This document shows positions 52,755 to 62,783 of a stretch of DNA of 64,000 nucleotides, one piece after another (within the stretch, counting starts at the first letter, position 1; each line of letters starts with the position of its first letter). The translations under genes were made by a program, and so were the position numbers. The notes under the pieces are model-generated. The model saw nothing but the letters and a program-made list of their open reading frames with translations. It was not told the DNA's origin and did no database searches. This DNA comes from Chitinimonas taiwanensis DSM 18899 (GTDB taxonomy: Bacteria; Pseudomonadota; Gammaproteobacteria; Burkholderiales; Chitinimonadaceae), in contig NZ_FPKR01000002.1 of the NCBI RefSeq assembly GCF_900119825.1, forward strand, positions 248,001 through 312,000, given 5' to 3'.

Positions 52755-53126
52755 TTATTCAGCCGCCGGGCTGCCGCCTTGCTTTTCTTCCAGTTCGAAA
52801 TTGAACACCAAGCTTGCATTGGCTACCAAGGGCACGATGGCCTCGTAACTGGCACTGATGGTTGTACCAGCCTGATCCTGAATGATGTCCAGATCATCCG
52901 CCTTCAGGGACTTGATGTTCTCGATCTCGGCGCGACGGACAAAGGCTTCGCGGATATCGCTCACTGGCGCCCCAGCCTTCTCCTTCACCAGACCCGCCAA
53001 GGCCGACTTAATGCCGAAGTACTCGGTATATACCGGGATCAACTTCAAGGTCAGCAGCAGGCCAAAACCCAACACAATGGCCCACAGCAACATATTGATC
53101 AGACTCAGACCTGCTTGCTTACGCAT
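52755..53126 (-). CDS. DUF4845 protein
   Basis: A 123-residue protein with one N-terminal membrane segment (LSLINMLLWAIVLGFGLLLT) resembling a pilin-like leader, followed by a small periplasmic domain. DUF4845 proteins usually sit between lepB and rnc in betaproteobacteria and have no known function. ATG 53126 has a GGGGAAT ribosome site; an upstream ATG at 53138 is also in frame. Immediately followed by rnc. Confidence 0.85.
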   Translation of the reverse strand: MRKQAGLSLINMLLWAIVLGFGLLLTLKLIPVYTEYFGIKSALAGLVKEKAGAPVSDIREAFVRRAEIENIKSLKADDLDIIQDQAGTTISASYEAIVPLVANASLVFNFELEEKQGGSPAAE

Positions 53127-53220
53127 TCGATTCCCCATTCTTCGCTGGCTAAAGACCCGGGCGGGTCGATTCGCGCCATTCTAGTGGCTGTGGCGACGGA
53201 TTTCACCGCCCCAGCCCATT

Positions 53221-54195
53221 TCAGTTGATCTTGGTACCAATCCGGCTCAGTTCGCCCAGATTCATCCAGATCAGGAAAGCCTTACCGGCCAGATGGTTCT
53301 CCGGCACAAAGCCCCAGTAACGGCCGTCATTACTGTTATCACGATTATCGCCCAGCATCATGTACTTACCGGCCGGCACCGTGCAGCTGAAGCCCGTTTC
53401 ATCGTGCTGGCAGGATTCGCTACGGCCAGGAAAATCCATGACACCCGGCGGTAGCAGCGTGGGGGCTCCCGGCACATTCAGCGTGTCATGCACCTTGCCG
53501 TCCAGGGTCTCGCGCATGCGCACAGCCTGGATACCCTCGCCACCACCATCGGCGTAGCGATACTCGGCCACCGGCACGCTATCAACCTTTACGCCATTGA
53601 TGGTCAGCAGCTTGTTGCGGTACTCGACCTTATCGCCAGGCACACCGATCACACGCTTGATGTAGTTGAGTCGGGTATCCATTGGGTAACGGAATACCAC
53701 CACGTCGCCTCGCTGTGGCTTGCCCAAGGGCACAACGGTCTCGTTGATAAACGGAATACGCACGCCGTAAGCAAATTTATTGATTAGGATGAAATCACCG
53801 ACCACCAGGCCAGGGCGCATCGAGCTGGACGGGATCTGCATCGGCTCGACCACAAAGGTCTTGCCCACACCGATGGCGGCCAGCACCAAGGCATTGGAAA
53901 AACCGAAGGCTGCCCAGTCCGGCAGCGGCCGCTCATTGCCCTTGGCCTTGTAACCACGCAGCTTAGCGAACAAGGCCAGTACAGCCGCCACCATCATGAC
54001 CAGGAAGAACAGGTCGCTCGGGTTAGCGAACATCGACAACACGCCCCAACCACCGACCAGGATCAGGAAGTAGCCCCACAGAGCGCTTTCGCTCATCTGT
54101 TCGGCATCGAATACCGGCTGCGCCTTACGTCGGGCGCGCCAGATCAGGATGGGACCGATAAACAATGCGGCAAGCGCGAGCAGTGTCCAGTTCAT
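53221..54195 (-). CDS. lepB: signal peptidase I
   Basis: A 324-residue inner-membrane serine protease that removes signal peptides from secreted proteins. Three hydrophobic segments occupy the first ~120 residues (LLALAALFIGPILIW; LVMMVAAVLALFAKL; GFSNALVLAAIGVGKTF). The catalytic serine is in PMQIPSSSMRPGL and the lysine in LNYIKRVIGVPGD; box E GDNRDNSNDGRYWG is complete. It follows lepA by ~145 bases in the same operon. Confidence 0.95.
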   Translation of the reverse strand: MNWTLLALAALFIGPILIWRARRKAQPVFDAEQMSESALWGYFLILVGGWGVLSMFANPSDLFFLVMMVAAVLALFAKLRGYKAKGNERPLPDWAAFGFSNALVLAAIGVGKTFVVEPMQIPSSSMRPGLVVGDFILINKFAYGVRIPFINETVVPLGKPQRGDVVVFRYPMDTRLNYIKRVIGVPGDKVEYRNKLLTINGVKVDSVPVAEYRYADGGGEGIQAVRMRETLDGKVHDTLNVPGAPTLLPPGVMDFPGRSESCQHDETGFSCTVPAGKYMMLGDNRDNSNDGRYWGFVPENHLAGKAFLIWMNLGELSRIGTKIN

Positions 54196-54340
54196 GAGGG
54201 CTTTCGTGGGTTGAAAGAAAGTATTCAGATTATTCGGGCTGCCAGTTATCCGTCAGTGCTTTTGCGACCAAGCGCAGATAGCGCGGCATGAAACAAGTAG
54301 TCGGCAGCAAATTCAAACGCCGGGTCGCCCCGGCGTAGTC

Positions 54341-56134
54341 TTACTTGTCGCTAACCTGCAGAATGGCCAGGAAGGCCTCCTGCGGAATCTCGACATTACC
54401 CACCTGCTTCATGCGCTTCTTACCGGCCTTCTGCTTTTCCAGCAGCTTGCGCTTACGGGTGATATCGCCACCGTAGCACTTGGCCAGCACATCCTTACGC
54501 ATGGCCTTCACCGTTTCACGCGCAATGATGTGCGCACCGATGGCGGCTTGGATCGCAATATCGAACATCTGGCGCGGAATCAGTTCCCGCATCTTGCTGA
54601 CCAGCTCGCGGCCACGGTAGACGCTATTGGCACGATGCACCATCAGGCTCAGCGCGTCGACACGCTCGCCATTCACCAACACATCGAGCTTCACCAGGTC
54701 GTCGGCGCGGAATTCCTTGAAGTCATAGTCGAGCGAGGCATAGCCGCGCGATACCGACTTCAGGCGGTCGAAGAAGTCCATCACCACTTCGGCCATGGGC
54801 AGCTCATAGGTCAGCATCACCTGGCGGCCCATATACTGCATATTCTTCTGCACACCGCGCTTCAGATTACACAGCGTCATCACCGGGCCGACATAGTCCT
54901 GCGGCATCAGGATGGTGGCGGTGATGATGGGCTCGCGGATTTCCTCGATCTTGGCCAGTTCAGGCAGGCGTGAGGGATTCTCGATCTCGATCACCTCGCC
55001 GTCCTTCAACAGCAGCTGATAGACCACGGTCGGCGCCGTGGTAATCAGATCCATATTGAATTCGCGCTCAAGGCGCTCCTGCACGATTTCCAGGTGCAAG
55101 AGACCCAGGAAACCGCAGCGGAAGCCGAAGCCGAGCGCCTGCGATACCTCGGGCTCGAAATGCAGCGAAGCATCATTAAGCTTGAGCTTCTCGAGCGAAT
55201 CGCGCAGCGAGTCGTAATCATGCGACTCAACCGGGTACAGACCTGCGAACACCTGTGACTTCACTTCCTTGAAGCCAGGCAGCGGCTGCTCAGCGGCCGG
55301 CTTGACCAGGGTAATCGTGTCGCCCACCTTGGCCGAGGCAATTTCCTTGATGCCGGCGATGACGAAACCCACTTCACCCGCCTTGAGCGAATCGCGCTGT
55401 AGTGACTTGGGCGTGAACACACCGACTTGTTCACATAGATGCTGGGCCTTGGTGGACATGAACAGGAGCTTGTCCTTGGGCTTGATCTCGCCATCCACCA
55501 CGCGCACCAGCATGACCACGCCGACATAGTTGTCGAACCAGGAGTCGATGATCAGCGCCTTGAGCGGACCATCCGGATTGCCGCTCGGGGCGGGAATTCG
55601 CGCGATCACTGCTTCCAGAATGTCCTGGATACCGATGCCATTCTTGGCCGAGGCATGCACGGCATCGGTGGCCTCAATGCCGACAATGTCTTCAATCTCT
55701 TCGATCACCCGTTCCGGCTCAGCAGCCGGCAGGTCAATCTTGTTCAGCACCGCCACCACTTCCACACCCTGCTCGATGGCGGTGTAGCAGTTGGCCACGG
55801 TCTGCGCTTCTACGCCCTGCGAGGCATCAACCACCAGCAGCGCGCCCTCGCAGGCAGCCAGCGAACGGCTCACTTCATAGCTGAAGTCCACATGACCTGG
55901 GGTGTCGATCAGGTTCAGGTTGTAGATCTGGCCATCGCGCGCCTTGTAATGCAGCGCAGCGGTCTGGGCCTTGATGGTGATGCCACGCTCCTTCTCGATA
56001 TCCATCGAATCAAGGACTTGCTCACTCATTTCGCGCAACTCCAGGCCGCCGCAGTATTGAATGAAGCGGTCGGCCAGCGTGGATTTGCCGTGGTCGATAT
56101 GGGCGATGATCGAGAAATTACGGATGTGGTTCAT
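54341..56134 (-). CDS. lepA: elongation factor 4 (LepA)
   Basis: A 597-residue translational GTPase that back-translocates stalled ribosomes. G1 is [10 protein letters not shown], then [17 protein letters not shown] (G3), NKIDLP (G4). The EF4-specific C-terminal domain ends with [20 protein letters not shown] 56134 ([14 protein letters not shown]) gives the standard N-terminus; the frame could be extended by 16 codons. Upstream of lepB as usual. Confidence 0.97.
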   Translation of the reverse strand: MNHIRNFSIIAHIDHGKSTLADRFIQYCGGLELREMSEQVLDSMDIEKERGITIKAQTAALHYKARDGQIYNLNLIDTPGHVDFSYEVSRSLAACEGALLVVDASQGVEAQTVANCYTAIEQGVEVVAVLNKIDLPAAEPERVIEEIEDIVGIEATDAVHASAKNGIGIQDILEAVIARIPAPSGNPDGPLKALIIDSWFDNYVGVVMLVRVVDGEIKPKDKLLFMSTKAQHLCEQVGVFTPKSLQRDSLKAGEVGFVIAGIKEIASAKVGDTITLVKPAAEQPLPGFKEVKSQVFAGLYPVESHDYDSLRDSLEKLKLNDASLHFEPEVSQALGFGFRCGFLGLLHLEIVQERLEREFNMDLITTAPTVVYQLLLKDGEVIEIENPSRLPELAKIEEIREPIITATILMPQDYVGPVMTLCNLKRGVQKNMQYMGRQVMLTYELPMAEVVMDFFDRLKSVSRGYASLDYDFKEFRADDLVKLDVLVNGERVDALSLMVHRANSVYRGRELVSKMRELIPRQMFDIAIQAAIGAHIIARETVKAMRKDVLAKCYGGDITRKRKLLEKQKAGKKRMKQVGNVEIPQEAFLAILQVSDK

Positions 56135-56259
56135 AAACTTCTGTGGGTACTTTTCCGGCTGACAGCTGCCGGAAACCGGCATGAAAAATGGGCACGTTGT
56201 GGCGTGCCCACGTAGATTTGCGGCGATTTTACCGGAATCGGGCCCGCTTGGCTGCTAGA

Positions 56260-56520
56260 TCAGCCAAGCGACCGACGGACGAGGTAAGCCTCCAGCTTGT
56301 GGCGATCAAGGTGATAGAAGCAGATCACCTCATCCTGATCACCCGTCAGCACCGGGACCATCTCGTGGTAGCGCGCCTCGATCTCATCGTCATCGTCGAT
56401 ATCGAACCAGACGATGTCCAGATTCAGCTCAGGCGCCAGCAGACGCAGCTCTTCGCGCATCTGCTGGCACAGACTGCAATACTCACGACCAAACAGGGTC
56501 AGCAGCACCCGCTCTGTCAT
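56260..56520 (-). CDS. glutaredoxin-like protein
   Basis: An 86-residue thioredoxin-fold protein with the redox motif CSLC (in GREYCSLCQQMREEL) and a cis-proline region (HEMVPVLTG). Such proteins are found next to mucD in many betaproteobacteria. Its ATG overlaps the mucD stop by four bases. It may keep a thiol reduced in this stress operon; the partner is unknown. Confidence 0.85.
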   Translation of the reverse strand: MTERVLLTLFGREYCSLCQQMREELRLLAPELNLDIVWFDIDDDDEIEARYHEMVPVLTGDQDEVICFYHLDRHKLEAYLVRRSLG

Positions 56521-58019
56521 TCCTCGCCCTTGCTCGGCAGTTTCAGACTGACAAACAGCGCAGCCTCACCGCGACGCAGACGCAGCGGCAGCGAACTACC
56601 GGGCTTGGCCTTGGCAATCGTCTGTTCAAGCTGGGCGAAGCTGCTGAGCTCCTCGCCGCCCAGACCGACGATCACATCGCCAGGCTGCACGCCAGCACGG
56701 GCGGCCGGGCCTTCCACATTGGTCACCTGCAGACCGAATTTGATGCCTAGCTCCTTGGCCGCACGTGGATTGAGCTCGCGCACAGTCAGGCCGGACTTGT
56801 TCAAGGACTCGGCGGCGCCACGATCGCGCTTCAGTTCGCGCTGAGCCGAGCGGCCATCCGCCAGCTGGTCGAGCTCGCCCACGGTCACCTTCAGGGTCTT
56901 GGCCGAGCGATCACGCCAGATCTCTACCGGCACCGCACTGCCTGGCTTGGTTTCACCGACGATGCGCGGCAGATCGGACGACTGCTCGACCTCGCGGCCA
57001 TTGAACTTGAGGATCACATCACCAGCCTTGAAGCCGGCCTTGGCAGCCGGGCCTTCGGGTTCGACATTGCTGACCAGTGCACCCTTGGCGCTCTTCAGGC
57101 CAAAGTCGGCAGCCAGCTCATCACTGAGCCCTTGGATGCCCACGCCGATGCGGCCACGGGTCACCTTGCCACCCGATTTCAGCTGCGCGACGATCTTCAT
57201 TGCCTCGTCGATGGGAATGGCGAAAGACAGACCCATATAGCCGCCCGACTGGCTGAATATCTGCGAGTTGATGCCCACCACCTCGCCGCGCACATTGAAC
57301 AACGGGCCACCCGAGTTGCCCGGATTTACCGCGGCATCGGTCTGGATAAAGGGCACGAAATTCTCGTCGGGCAGATTACGCCCCTTGGCGCTGACGATAC
57401 CTGCGGTCACGGTGTTTTCCAGGCCAAACGGTGAGCCAATCGCCACCACCCATTCACCGACACGCAGCTTCTCGCTGGAGCCCAGATCCACCACCGGCAG
57501 ATTCTTGGCGTCGATCTTCAACACCGCCACATCGGTGCGCGCATCCGAGCCCACCACCTTGGCCTTAAACTCGCGCTTGTCCCCCAGCTTGACAGTGATC
57601 TCATCCGCATCCGCCACCACATGGGCATTGGTCAGCACATAGCCATCGGCCTCCACGATGAAGCCCGAACCAAGCGACTGGGCGCGCTCTTCGCGCGGCT
57701 GCGGACGCTGACCCTGGGGCGGAATGGGGAAACCAAAGCGACGGAAGAATTCGAACGGATCGTCACCGCCCAGGCCAGGAATCTGCTGATTGCCGGCATT
57801 ACGACGAATCTGCGCGGTGCTGATATTCACCACGGCCTTGCCCTCGCGCTCCACCAGCGCAGTAAAGTCAGGCAGGCCGGTCACCAGAGGGGCGCTGGCC
57901 GCAACGGCAGGCGCAGCGGCAGCCACTACCGGCTGGGATGCGGCACCCACATTGGCCGCTTCGGTGCAGGCAATCAGACCACAGGCAATCAATGCGGCGG
58001 TCAACAGGCTGTTCTTCAT
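56517..58019 (-). CDS. mucD: periplasmic serine protease MucD (DegP-like)
   Basis: A 500-residue HtrA-family protease and chaperone that clears misfolded envelope proteins. It starts with a lipobox-like LIAC at residues ~15-18, so it could be a lipoprotein. The triad is His in TNAHVV, Asp in RTDVAVLKI and Ser in NPGNSGGPL. Two PDZ domains follow (RIGVGIQG...AGFKAGDVI and GLQVTNVEG...AGVQPGDVI). It is part of the RpoE regulon region, ~190 bases after rseB. Confidence 0.93.
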   Translation of the reverse strand: MKNSLLTAALIACGLIACTEAANVGAASQPVVAAAAPAVAASAPLVTGLPDFTALVEREGKAVVNISTAQIRRNAGNQQIPGLGGDDPFEFFRRFGFPIPPQGQRPQPREERAQSLGSGFIVEADGYVLTNAHVVADADEITVKLGDKREFKAKVVGSDARTDVAVLKIDAKNLPVVDLGSSEKLRVGEWVVAIGSPFGLENTVTAGIVSAKGRNLPDENFVPFIQTDAAVNPGNSGGPLFNVRGEVVGINSQIFSQSGGYMGLSFAIPIDEAMKIVAQLKSGGKVTRGRIGVGIQGLSDELAADFGLKSAKGALVSNVEPEGPAAKAGFKAGDVILKFNGREVEQSSDLPRIVGETKPGSAVPVEIWRDRSAKTLKVTVGELDQLADGRSAQRELKRDRGAAESLNKSGLTVRELNPRAAKELGIKFGLQVTNVEGPAARAGVQPGDVIVGLGGEELSSFAQLEQTIAKAKPGSSLPLRLRRGEAALFVSLKLPSKGEE

Positions 58020-58212
58020 GATGCTTAGATCCCTTTTCTATGTTGACGAGCAAGCTTTACATGGCTTGAAGCCTTCGCGGTCAAGCCAGTGCAATCGGGA
58101 GATTCGAGCCGGGCTGGCGCGTGGAGTTCCAAGGCCAGCACGTGGACGCGACGAAGATGGGGATAGTGGGCGCGAACTGCAATAGCCACAGACGGAATGC
58201 GTGGTAGACGAG

Positions 58213-59187
58213 CTAGCGCGGCGAATAGGCCTGGGTGAACAGCTGCACAGTGCGCAGCGGCACTTCGCCCAGAGCGGTGATACGCCAGCCATCGATCTGG
58301 CGCGAGTAGAAGTTCAGCGTACCCTGGGTTAGCGGCAAGCTGACAGGGCCATTGCTGGCCGGTTCGATAAACACCGATACCGTCGCCATGCCATCGCTGT
58401 ACAAATAATGCGCCACCGGAAGCGCTTTGCCAGGCATCTGACTGGTCGCTTCCTTCACCAGGCGGAAGCCACCCGGCAGGTTCTCGGCCACGAACTGCAC
58501 CTCGGTCGCGGCTGGACTCGGCGTTTGCGGCTTGGCGGCAACCGCAGGCGCCGGGGGCGGTACCTTACCGGCCAGCGTGGGCTTGAGCAGCTGTTTATTG
58601 ATCGGCCCGCCGATTTCCAGCTGGGTGAAGGCGAACTGCTCGAGAGGCTCACGCCGCCCCGTCGTGTACATGGTGGACTTGAGCAACAGGCCGGAATTGG
58701 GTTCCACACACAGCTTGTGCGGATGGCGCAGCTTATCGCGCGGCTCCATCAGAATGGACTGGCATTCGTGCCCTGCCACGCGCTCGGTGTCGAGGCGCTT
58801 GAAGGCGTAGTTGCTGAGCACATCAGCGGCCTGGTCGGGCATGACGCCGGGGAAGAATTTGTTGGCCGCACGCCGGTCGAGCAAGAAGGGTCTCGCCTCA
58901 GCCGAGTAGCAGACGATCTGGTCATTGGTGCGGACGAACTCGCGTCTCACGCCGTCCAGTGACTCGCGGCGCTCCTGCTCGCCGCTGGCATCAAAGGCAT
59001 GCACGAGCCGGAAGGTCTCCATCACATCAGCATGCTGATACACATACACACCACTGTAATTGAGCGAGCGAGCTGCCGTACCCATCTTGCGCAGCAGGCT
59101 AACCGACTCGGACGCCGTCAGCAGTTCAGCCGCCGAGGCGGACAGCGCAAACAGCAGCAGACCGCAAATTCCCAAGCGCAGCTTCAT
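58213..59187 (-). CDS. rseB: sigma-E regulator RseB (MucB)
   Basis: A 324-residue periplasmic protein that binds RseA and senses mislocalised lipoprotein or LPS signals. It has a signal peptide (LGICGLLLFALSASAA), then NYSGVYVYQHADVMETFRLV, DRRAANKFFPGVMPDQA, and the C-terminal domain with GEVPLRTVQLF. ATG 59187 is chosen because the signal peptide begins there; a longer frame to 59259 would run into rseA. No clear ribosome site is seen, so it may be coupled to rseA. Confidence 0.92.
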   Translation of the reverse strand: MKLRLGICGLLLFALSASAAELLTASESVSLLRKMGTAARSLNYSGVYVYQHADVMETFRLVHAFDASGEQERRESLDGVRREFVRTNDQIVCYSAEARPFLLDRRAANKFFPGVMPDQAADVLSNYAFKRLDTERVAGHECQSILMEPRDKLRHPHKLCVEPNSGLLLKSTMYTTGRREPLEQFAFTQLEIGGPINKQLLKPTLAGKVPPPAPAVAAKPQTPSPAATEVQFVAENLPGGFRLVKEATSQMPGKALPVAHYLYSDGMATVSVFIEPASNGPVSLPLTQGTLNFYSRQIDGWRITALGEVPLRTVQLFTQAYSPR

Positions 59188-59224
59188 AGCATGAGGAGTA
59201 GGCAAGATACGCAGGGACGCCGAA

Positions 59225-59740
59225 TCAACGCGGTGCGACCGCACGTTCAGCTTCGGCACCGGTCAGGATGACTGGGCGGTGGCTGAAACCCGGATTGCCC
59301 ACCATAGCCTGGTGCGCCTGCAGGTAGGGATTGAGGGCATCCACATTCTGCGCGGCGCGCGGTGCCGGCTGATTGGCCGCCACCTGCAGTTCAGCCGCAG
59401 GCAGGCTGCCGCCTTGGGCACGTCCGACATACCAGGCTGTTGCACTGACCAAGGCCACCGAGGCCGCCATCGACAGCGCCACCCATTGCTTGCGCGGGGC
59501 GGCCGGGCGTCGGCGCAGAGCACTCGGTGCCAGCACCACCGGCTCGGCTTCCAGCCGGGCGGAAAACTTGGCCAGGAAGCAGTCGGATACCACGGGCTGC
59601 TGGCGCATTGCATCGGAGATCAGGTGATAGTCATGCCACGCTTGCGCGCAGGACTCATCCTGATCAATCGAGGCGATCAGCTTTTCCAGCTCGTGGTCAT
59701 CCCACTCGCCATCCACCATTGCAGAGAGCTTTTCCTGCAT
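59225..59740 (-). CDS. rseA: anti-sigma-E factor RseA
   Basis: A 171-residue anti-sigma factor. The N-terminal cytosolic part begins MQEKLSAMVDGEWDDHELEK, followed by the sigma-binding region. One membrane helix (VALSMAASVALVSATAWYVG) spans residues ~88-107, and the periplasmic part is proline/alanine/glutamine-rich. Starvation of RseB release leads to RseA cleavage and sigma-E activation in known systems. Immediately downstream of rpoE and followed by rseB. Confidence 0.9.
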   Translation of the reverse strand: MQEKLSAMVDGEWDDHELEKLIASIDQDESCAQAWHDYHLISDAMRQQPVVSDCFLAKFSARLEAEPVVLAPSALRRRPAAPRKQWVALSMAASVALVSATAWYVGRAQGGSLPAAELQVAANQPAPRAAQNVDALNPYLQAHQAMVGNPGFSHRPVILTGAEAERAVAPR

Positions 59741-59766
59741 GTTCAACACCCATCTACCCTGTTTGT

Positions 59767-60372
59767 TTACCAACGCCGGTCTTTGCCAGCTGATTCGATA
59801 AGCGGCTTCAACTGTACCGCAATGGCTTCACGCGCGCGGAAAATCCGCGAACGCACGGTGCCAATCGGGCAGTTCATCACTGCCGCGATGTCTTCGTACG
59901 ACAAACCTTCCATCTCGCGCAAGGTAATCGCGGTGCGCAATTCTTCCGGCAAGGCCTCCACCGCCTGATTGACGGTATCGACAATCTGGCGATTCATCAT
60001 CTCGGTTTCCGGCGTATTCATATCCGGCAACTGGGCAGCGGTATCGAGCGTCTCACCGTCCTCGTCCTCGTACTCGGTCGACAGCACCGGACGACGGCCA
60101 AGCGAAGCGAGGTAGTTCTTGGCGGTGTTGATGGCAATGCGATACAGCCAGGTGTAGAACGCGCTTTCGCCGCGAAAGGAGGGCAAAGCGCGATAGGCCT
60201 TGATAAAGGCCTCCTGCGAGACGTCTTCGATCTCGGCTTGATCGCGGATCATGCGGCTGAGCAGCCGTGCGATCTTGCGATGATATTTGGCGACCAGCAG
60301 CTCGAAAGCCTTCTTGTCACCGCGCTGAACGCGCAGTACCAATTCGTGGTCGATGTCCCGCTCGCTCGACAT
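59767..60372 (-). CDS. rpoE: extracytoplasmic sigma factor RpoE (AlgU)
   Basis: A 201-residue ECF sigma factor directing the envelope-stress response. Region 2 reads AFELLVAKYHRKIARLLSRM and EDVSQEAFIKAYRALPSFRG, region 4 LPEELRTAITLREMEGLSY and EDIAAVMNCPIGTVRSRIFRA. ATG 60372 (MSSERDIDHE) is the family-like start, with a GAGGGG ribosome site 12 bases upstream. The frame is open for a further 102 codons upstream, including an ATG that would give [16 protein letters not shown]; this may be chance or a real extension. Divergent from nadB. Confidence 0.93.
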   Translation of the reverse strand: MSSERDIDHELVLRVQRGDKKAFELLVAKYHRKIARLLSRMIRDQAEIEDVSQEAFIKAYRALPSFRGESAFYTWLYRIAINTAKNYLASLGRRPVLSTEYEDEDGETLDTAAQLPDMNTPETEMMNRQIVDTVNQAVEALPEELRTAITLREMEGLSYEDIAAVMNCPIGTVRSRIFRAREAIAVQLKPLIESAGKDRRW

Positions 60373-60692
60373 GGTCGATGTTTTCCCCTCGCTCAGCGCA
60401 CTACCAGCTTGCGCTTGCGGCGCTGCAATCGGGTCAACATGCCTGCTGGCCGGCGCTTTTTCAAGCACTGGCGCTGTTTTGCGTGCAGTTTTGGGCTCGG
60501 CGTCCCATACGTCGAGCAGATTCGTGGGCCGGAGTGTAATGGTGTCCATATTCTGTAAGGCCTTTACGCAGTGTCCTCCCTTGCGGGCACAACAACTTGA
60601 CTGCGGCAGCTGCAGAAAAGTTCCGGAGGCAGGCAAAGCTCGCTCAGGGCACGCTTTGGTATAGTGGGCGCACTTCAACCCTCGCGAACATC
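60373..60692. other. 320-bp divergent rpoE-nadB region
   Basis: Must hold promoters for both operons. On the plus strand TATAGT at 60660-60665 is a fair -10 for nadB, but no good -35 lies 17 bases upstream. The rpoE frame stays open here for 102 codons (see the rpoE entry). No other gene is supported. Confidence 0.5.
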
Positions 60693-62276
60693 ATGCAACG
60701 TTACGATGTATTGATCCTGGGCAGCGGCCTGGCTGGCATGACCCTGGCCTTGCAGCTGGCCGACACGCACAAGGTCGCCCTGGTGACCAAGCGCCAGCTC
60801 ACCGATGGCGCAAGCCAGTGGGCGCAGGGCGGCATCGCCGCCGTGCTCGACCAGACCGACAGCATTGCCGAACACGTCGAAGACACGCTGATTGCCGGCG
60901 CCGGTCTGTGCGACCCTGCCGCCACCGAATGTATCCTCAGCCATGCGCGCGAGGCGATCGAGTGGCTGATACGCCTGGGCGTGCCTTTCACGCCCGATGC
61001 CGCGCATGAAACCGGCTTCCATCTGACTCGCGAGGGCGGGCACTCGCATCGGCGCATCATCCACGCCGCCGATGCGACCGGCGCGGCCGTGGTGGCGACC
61101 CTGGCGGCCAAGGTGCTGACCCACCCGAATATCAAGGTGCTGGAAAACCATATTGGTCTGGATCTGATCCTAGGCAAGAAACTTGGCCAGCCCGAGGCGG
61201 GCTGCCTGGGGGCCTATGTGCTGGACCGCCATGCTGACAAGGTTGAAACCCTGCTGGCCGACCAGACCGTGCTCGCCACCGGCGGTGCGGGCAAGGTCTA
61301 TCTGTACACCACCAACCCGGACACCGCCACCGGCGACGGCATTGCCATGGGCTGGCGCGCCGGCTGCCGGGTGGCGAATATGGAATTCATCCAGTTCCAC
61401 CCGACCTGCTTGTACCACCCACATGCGATGAGCTTCCTGATCTCGGAAGCGGTGCGCGGCGAGGGCGGCTTGCTCAAACTGCCGGATGGCACGCGCTTTA
61501 TGCCCGCCCACGATGCGCGTGCCGAGCTCGCGCCGCGGGATATCGTCGCACGCACCATCGACTTCGAGATGAAGAAGCATGGTCTCGATTGCGTGCACCT
61601 GGATATCAGCCATCAGCCGGCCGACTTCATTCGCGAGCATTTTCCGAATATCCACCAGCGCTGCCTGGAGCTGGGCATCGACATCACCCGTCAGCCTATC
61701 CCGGTCGTGCCGGCCGCCCACTACACCTGCGGCGGCCTGGTCACCGATCTGCAGGGGCGCACCGATGTGGCGAATCTGTATGCGATAGGGGAAACCGCAT
61801 GCACCGGCTTGCATGGCGCGAACCGGCTGGCCAGCAACTCACTGCTGGAGGCGCTGGTGCTCGGCCGTGCGGCAGCCAGCACGATTGCCGCCGCGCCCAA
61901 GGCGCAGCGACTGGCCGTGCCGGCTTGGGATGAGAGCCGGGTCAGCGATGCGGATGAGGCGGTGGTGATTGCGCACAACTGGGATGAGCTGCGCCGCTTC
62001 ATGTGGGACTACGTGGGCATCGTACGCACCGACAAACGCCTGGAGCGCGCCGCGCATCGCATCGCCCTGCTGCGTAGCGAAATCGACGAGTACTACAGCC
62101 ACTTCCGCGTCAGCAACGACCTGATCGAGCTGCGCAATCTGGTCGACACCGCCGATCTGATCGTGCGCTCGGCCCTGCTGCGCAAGGAGAGCCGTGGCCT
62201 GCACTACAGCCGCGACTATCCGGATACGGCTGCGGTCGCCACGCCCACCATCCTGCCCGCGCGTCAGGGCAGCTAG
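60693..62276 (+). CDS. nadB: L-aspartate oxidase
   Basis: A 527-residue FAD enzyme that oxidises aspartate to iminoaspartate, the first step of NAD synthesis. Seen: FAD motif [34 protein letters not shown]-type substrate region ([15 protein letters not shown]), [26 protein letters not shown] and the C-terminal [14 protein letters not shown]. nadA and nadC are not in the window. It is divergent from rpoE. Confidence 0.95.
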   Translation: MQRYDVLILGSGLAGMTLALQLADTHKVALVTKRQLTDGASQWAQGGIAAVLDQTDSIAEHVEDTLIAGAGLCDPAATECILSHAREAIEWLIRLGVPFTPDAAHETGFHLTREGGHSHRRIIHAADATGAAVVATLAAKVLTHPNIKVLENHIGLDLILGKKLGQPEAGCLGAYVLDRHADKVETLLADQTVLATGGAGKVYLYTTNPDTATGDGIAMGWRAGCRVANMEFIQFHPTCLYHPHAMSFLISEAVRGEGGLLKLPDGTRFMPAHDARAELAPRDIVARTIDFEMKKHGLDCVHLDISHQPADFIREHFPNIHQRCLELGIDITRQPIPVVPAAHYTCGGLVTDLQGRTDVANLYAIGETACTGLHGANRLASNSLLEALVLGRAAASTIAAAPKAQRLAVPAWDESRVSDADEAVVIAHNWDELRRFMWDYVGIVRTDKRLERAAHRIALLRSEIDEYYSHFRVSNDLIELRNLVDTADLIVRSALLRKESRGLHYSRDYPDTAAVATPTILPARQGS

Positions 62277-62291
62277 TCGGAAGGGGCCGGC

Positions 62292-62750
62292 TCAGCTGGC
62301 CCCGCCCTGCCCTGCAGACCGCTCATCGCGAACACCCCAGCGCAGCCAGACACGCAAACGGCGCAACTCATCGGCCGCTGCACTATCAGGCCAGAGCATC
62401 AGGCGCAGCTGGCGGCCATCATCCAGACGCAGCGGCAGACGAATCAGGTAGCGGCTGCAGTAGACCCCATCCGCCAGCTGGGCGAGCTCTTCCACACCGG
62501 ATGGCCACACGATCATCCAGCCGCCATCCGGCAGAAGCCGCAGCAATTCGGGTACTGGCTGCGCTTGTACGCGTCGATGCCAATATGCGGCCAGCAACAG
62601 GGCTAGGCTCAGTCCAAGGCTGCCCCACCAGGGCAGATTGGCCAGCCAGAGTGACGGCAGGATCAGCGCGTACAAAGCCAGCAGCCCCTTGCAGACTAGG
62701 CGAGACGGGCGCAGCGATAGGCGTAGCGGGGGGGCGCTATGTGCAGGCAT
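62292..62750 (-). CDS. YgfX-family membrane protein
   Basis: A 152-residue protein with a basic N-terminus, two hydrophobic segments (GLLALYALILPSLWLA, then WWGSLGLSLALLLAAYW) and a soluble C-terminal domain (LRLLPDGGWMIVWPSG; LMLWPDSAAADELRRLRVWL, ending LRW). This is the YgfX pattern (DUF1434). YgfX is associated with the SdhE-type YgfY protein and, in E. coli, with cell-division proteins. No ygfY is present here. It is convergent with nadB. Confidence 0.75.
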   Translation of the reverse strand: MPAHSAPPLRLSLRPSRLVCKGLLALYALILPSLWLANLPWWGSLGLSLALLLAAYWHRRVQAQPVPELLRLLPDGGWMIVWPSGVEELAQLADGVYCSRYLIRLPLRLDDGRQLRLMLWPDSAAADELRRLRVWLRWGVRDERSAGQGGAS

Positions 62751-62755
62751 AGAAC

Positions 62756-62781
62756 AAAGGGCAGCCTGGGCTGCCCTTTTT
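62756..62781. terminator. terminator after SIMPL gene
   Basis: AAAGGGCAGC (62756-62765) pairs with GCTGCCCTTT (62770-62779), loop CTGG, with T or A runs on both sides. On the minus strand it closes the SIMPL gene and lies just ahead of the YgfX start. Confidence 0.75.
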
Positions 62782-62783
62782 GC

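Noticed and set aside
58028-58190. Short minus-strand frame between rseB and mucD
   Set aside because: GTG start only, no ribosome site, no recognisable motif; too uncertain to call as a gene.
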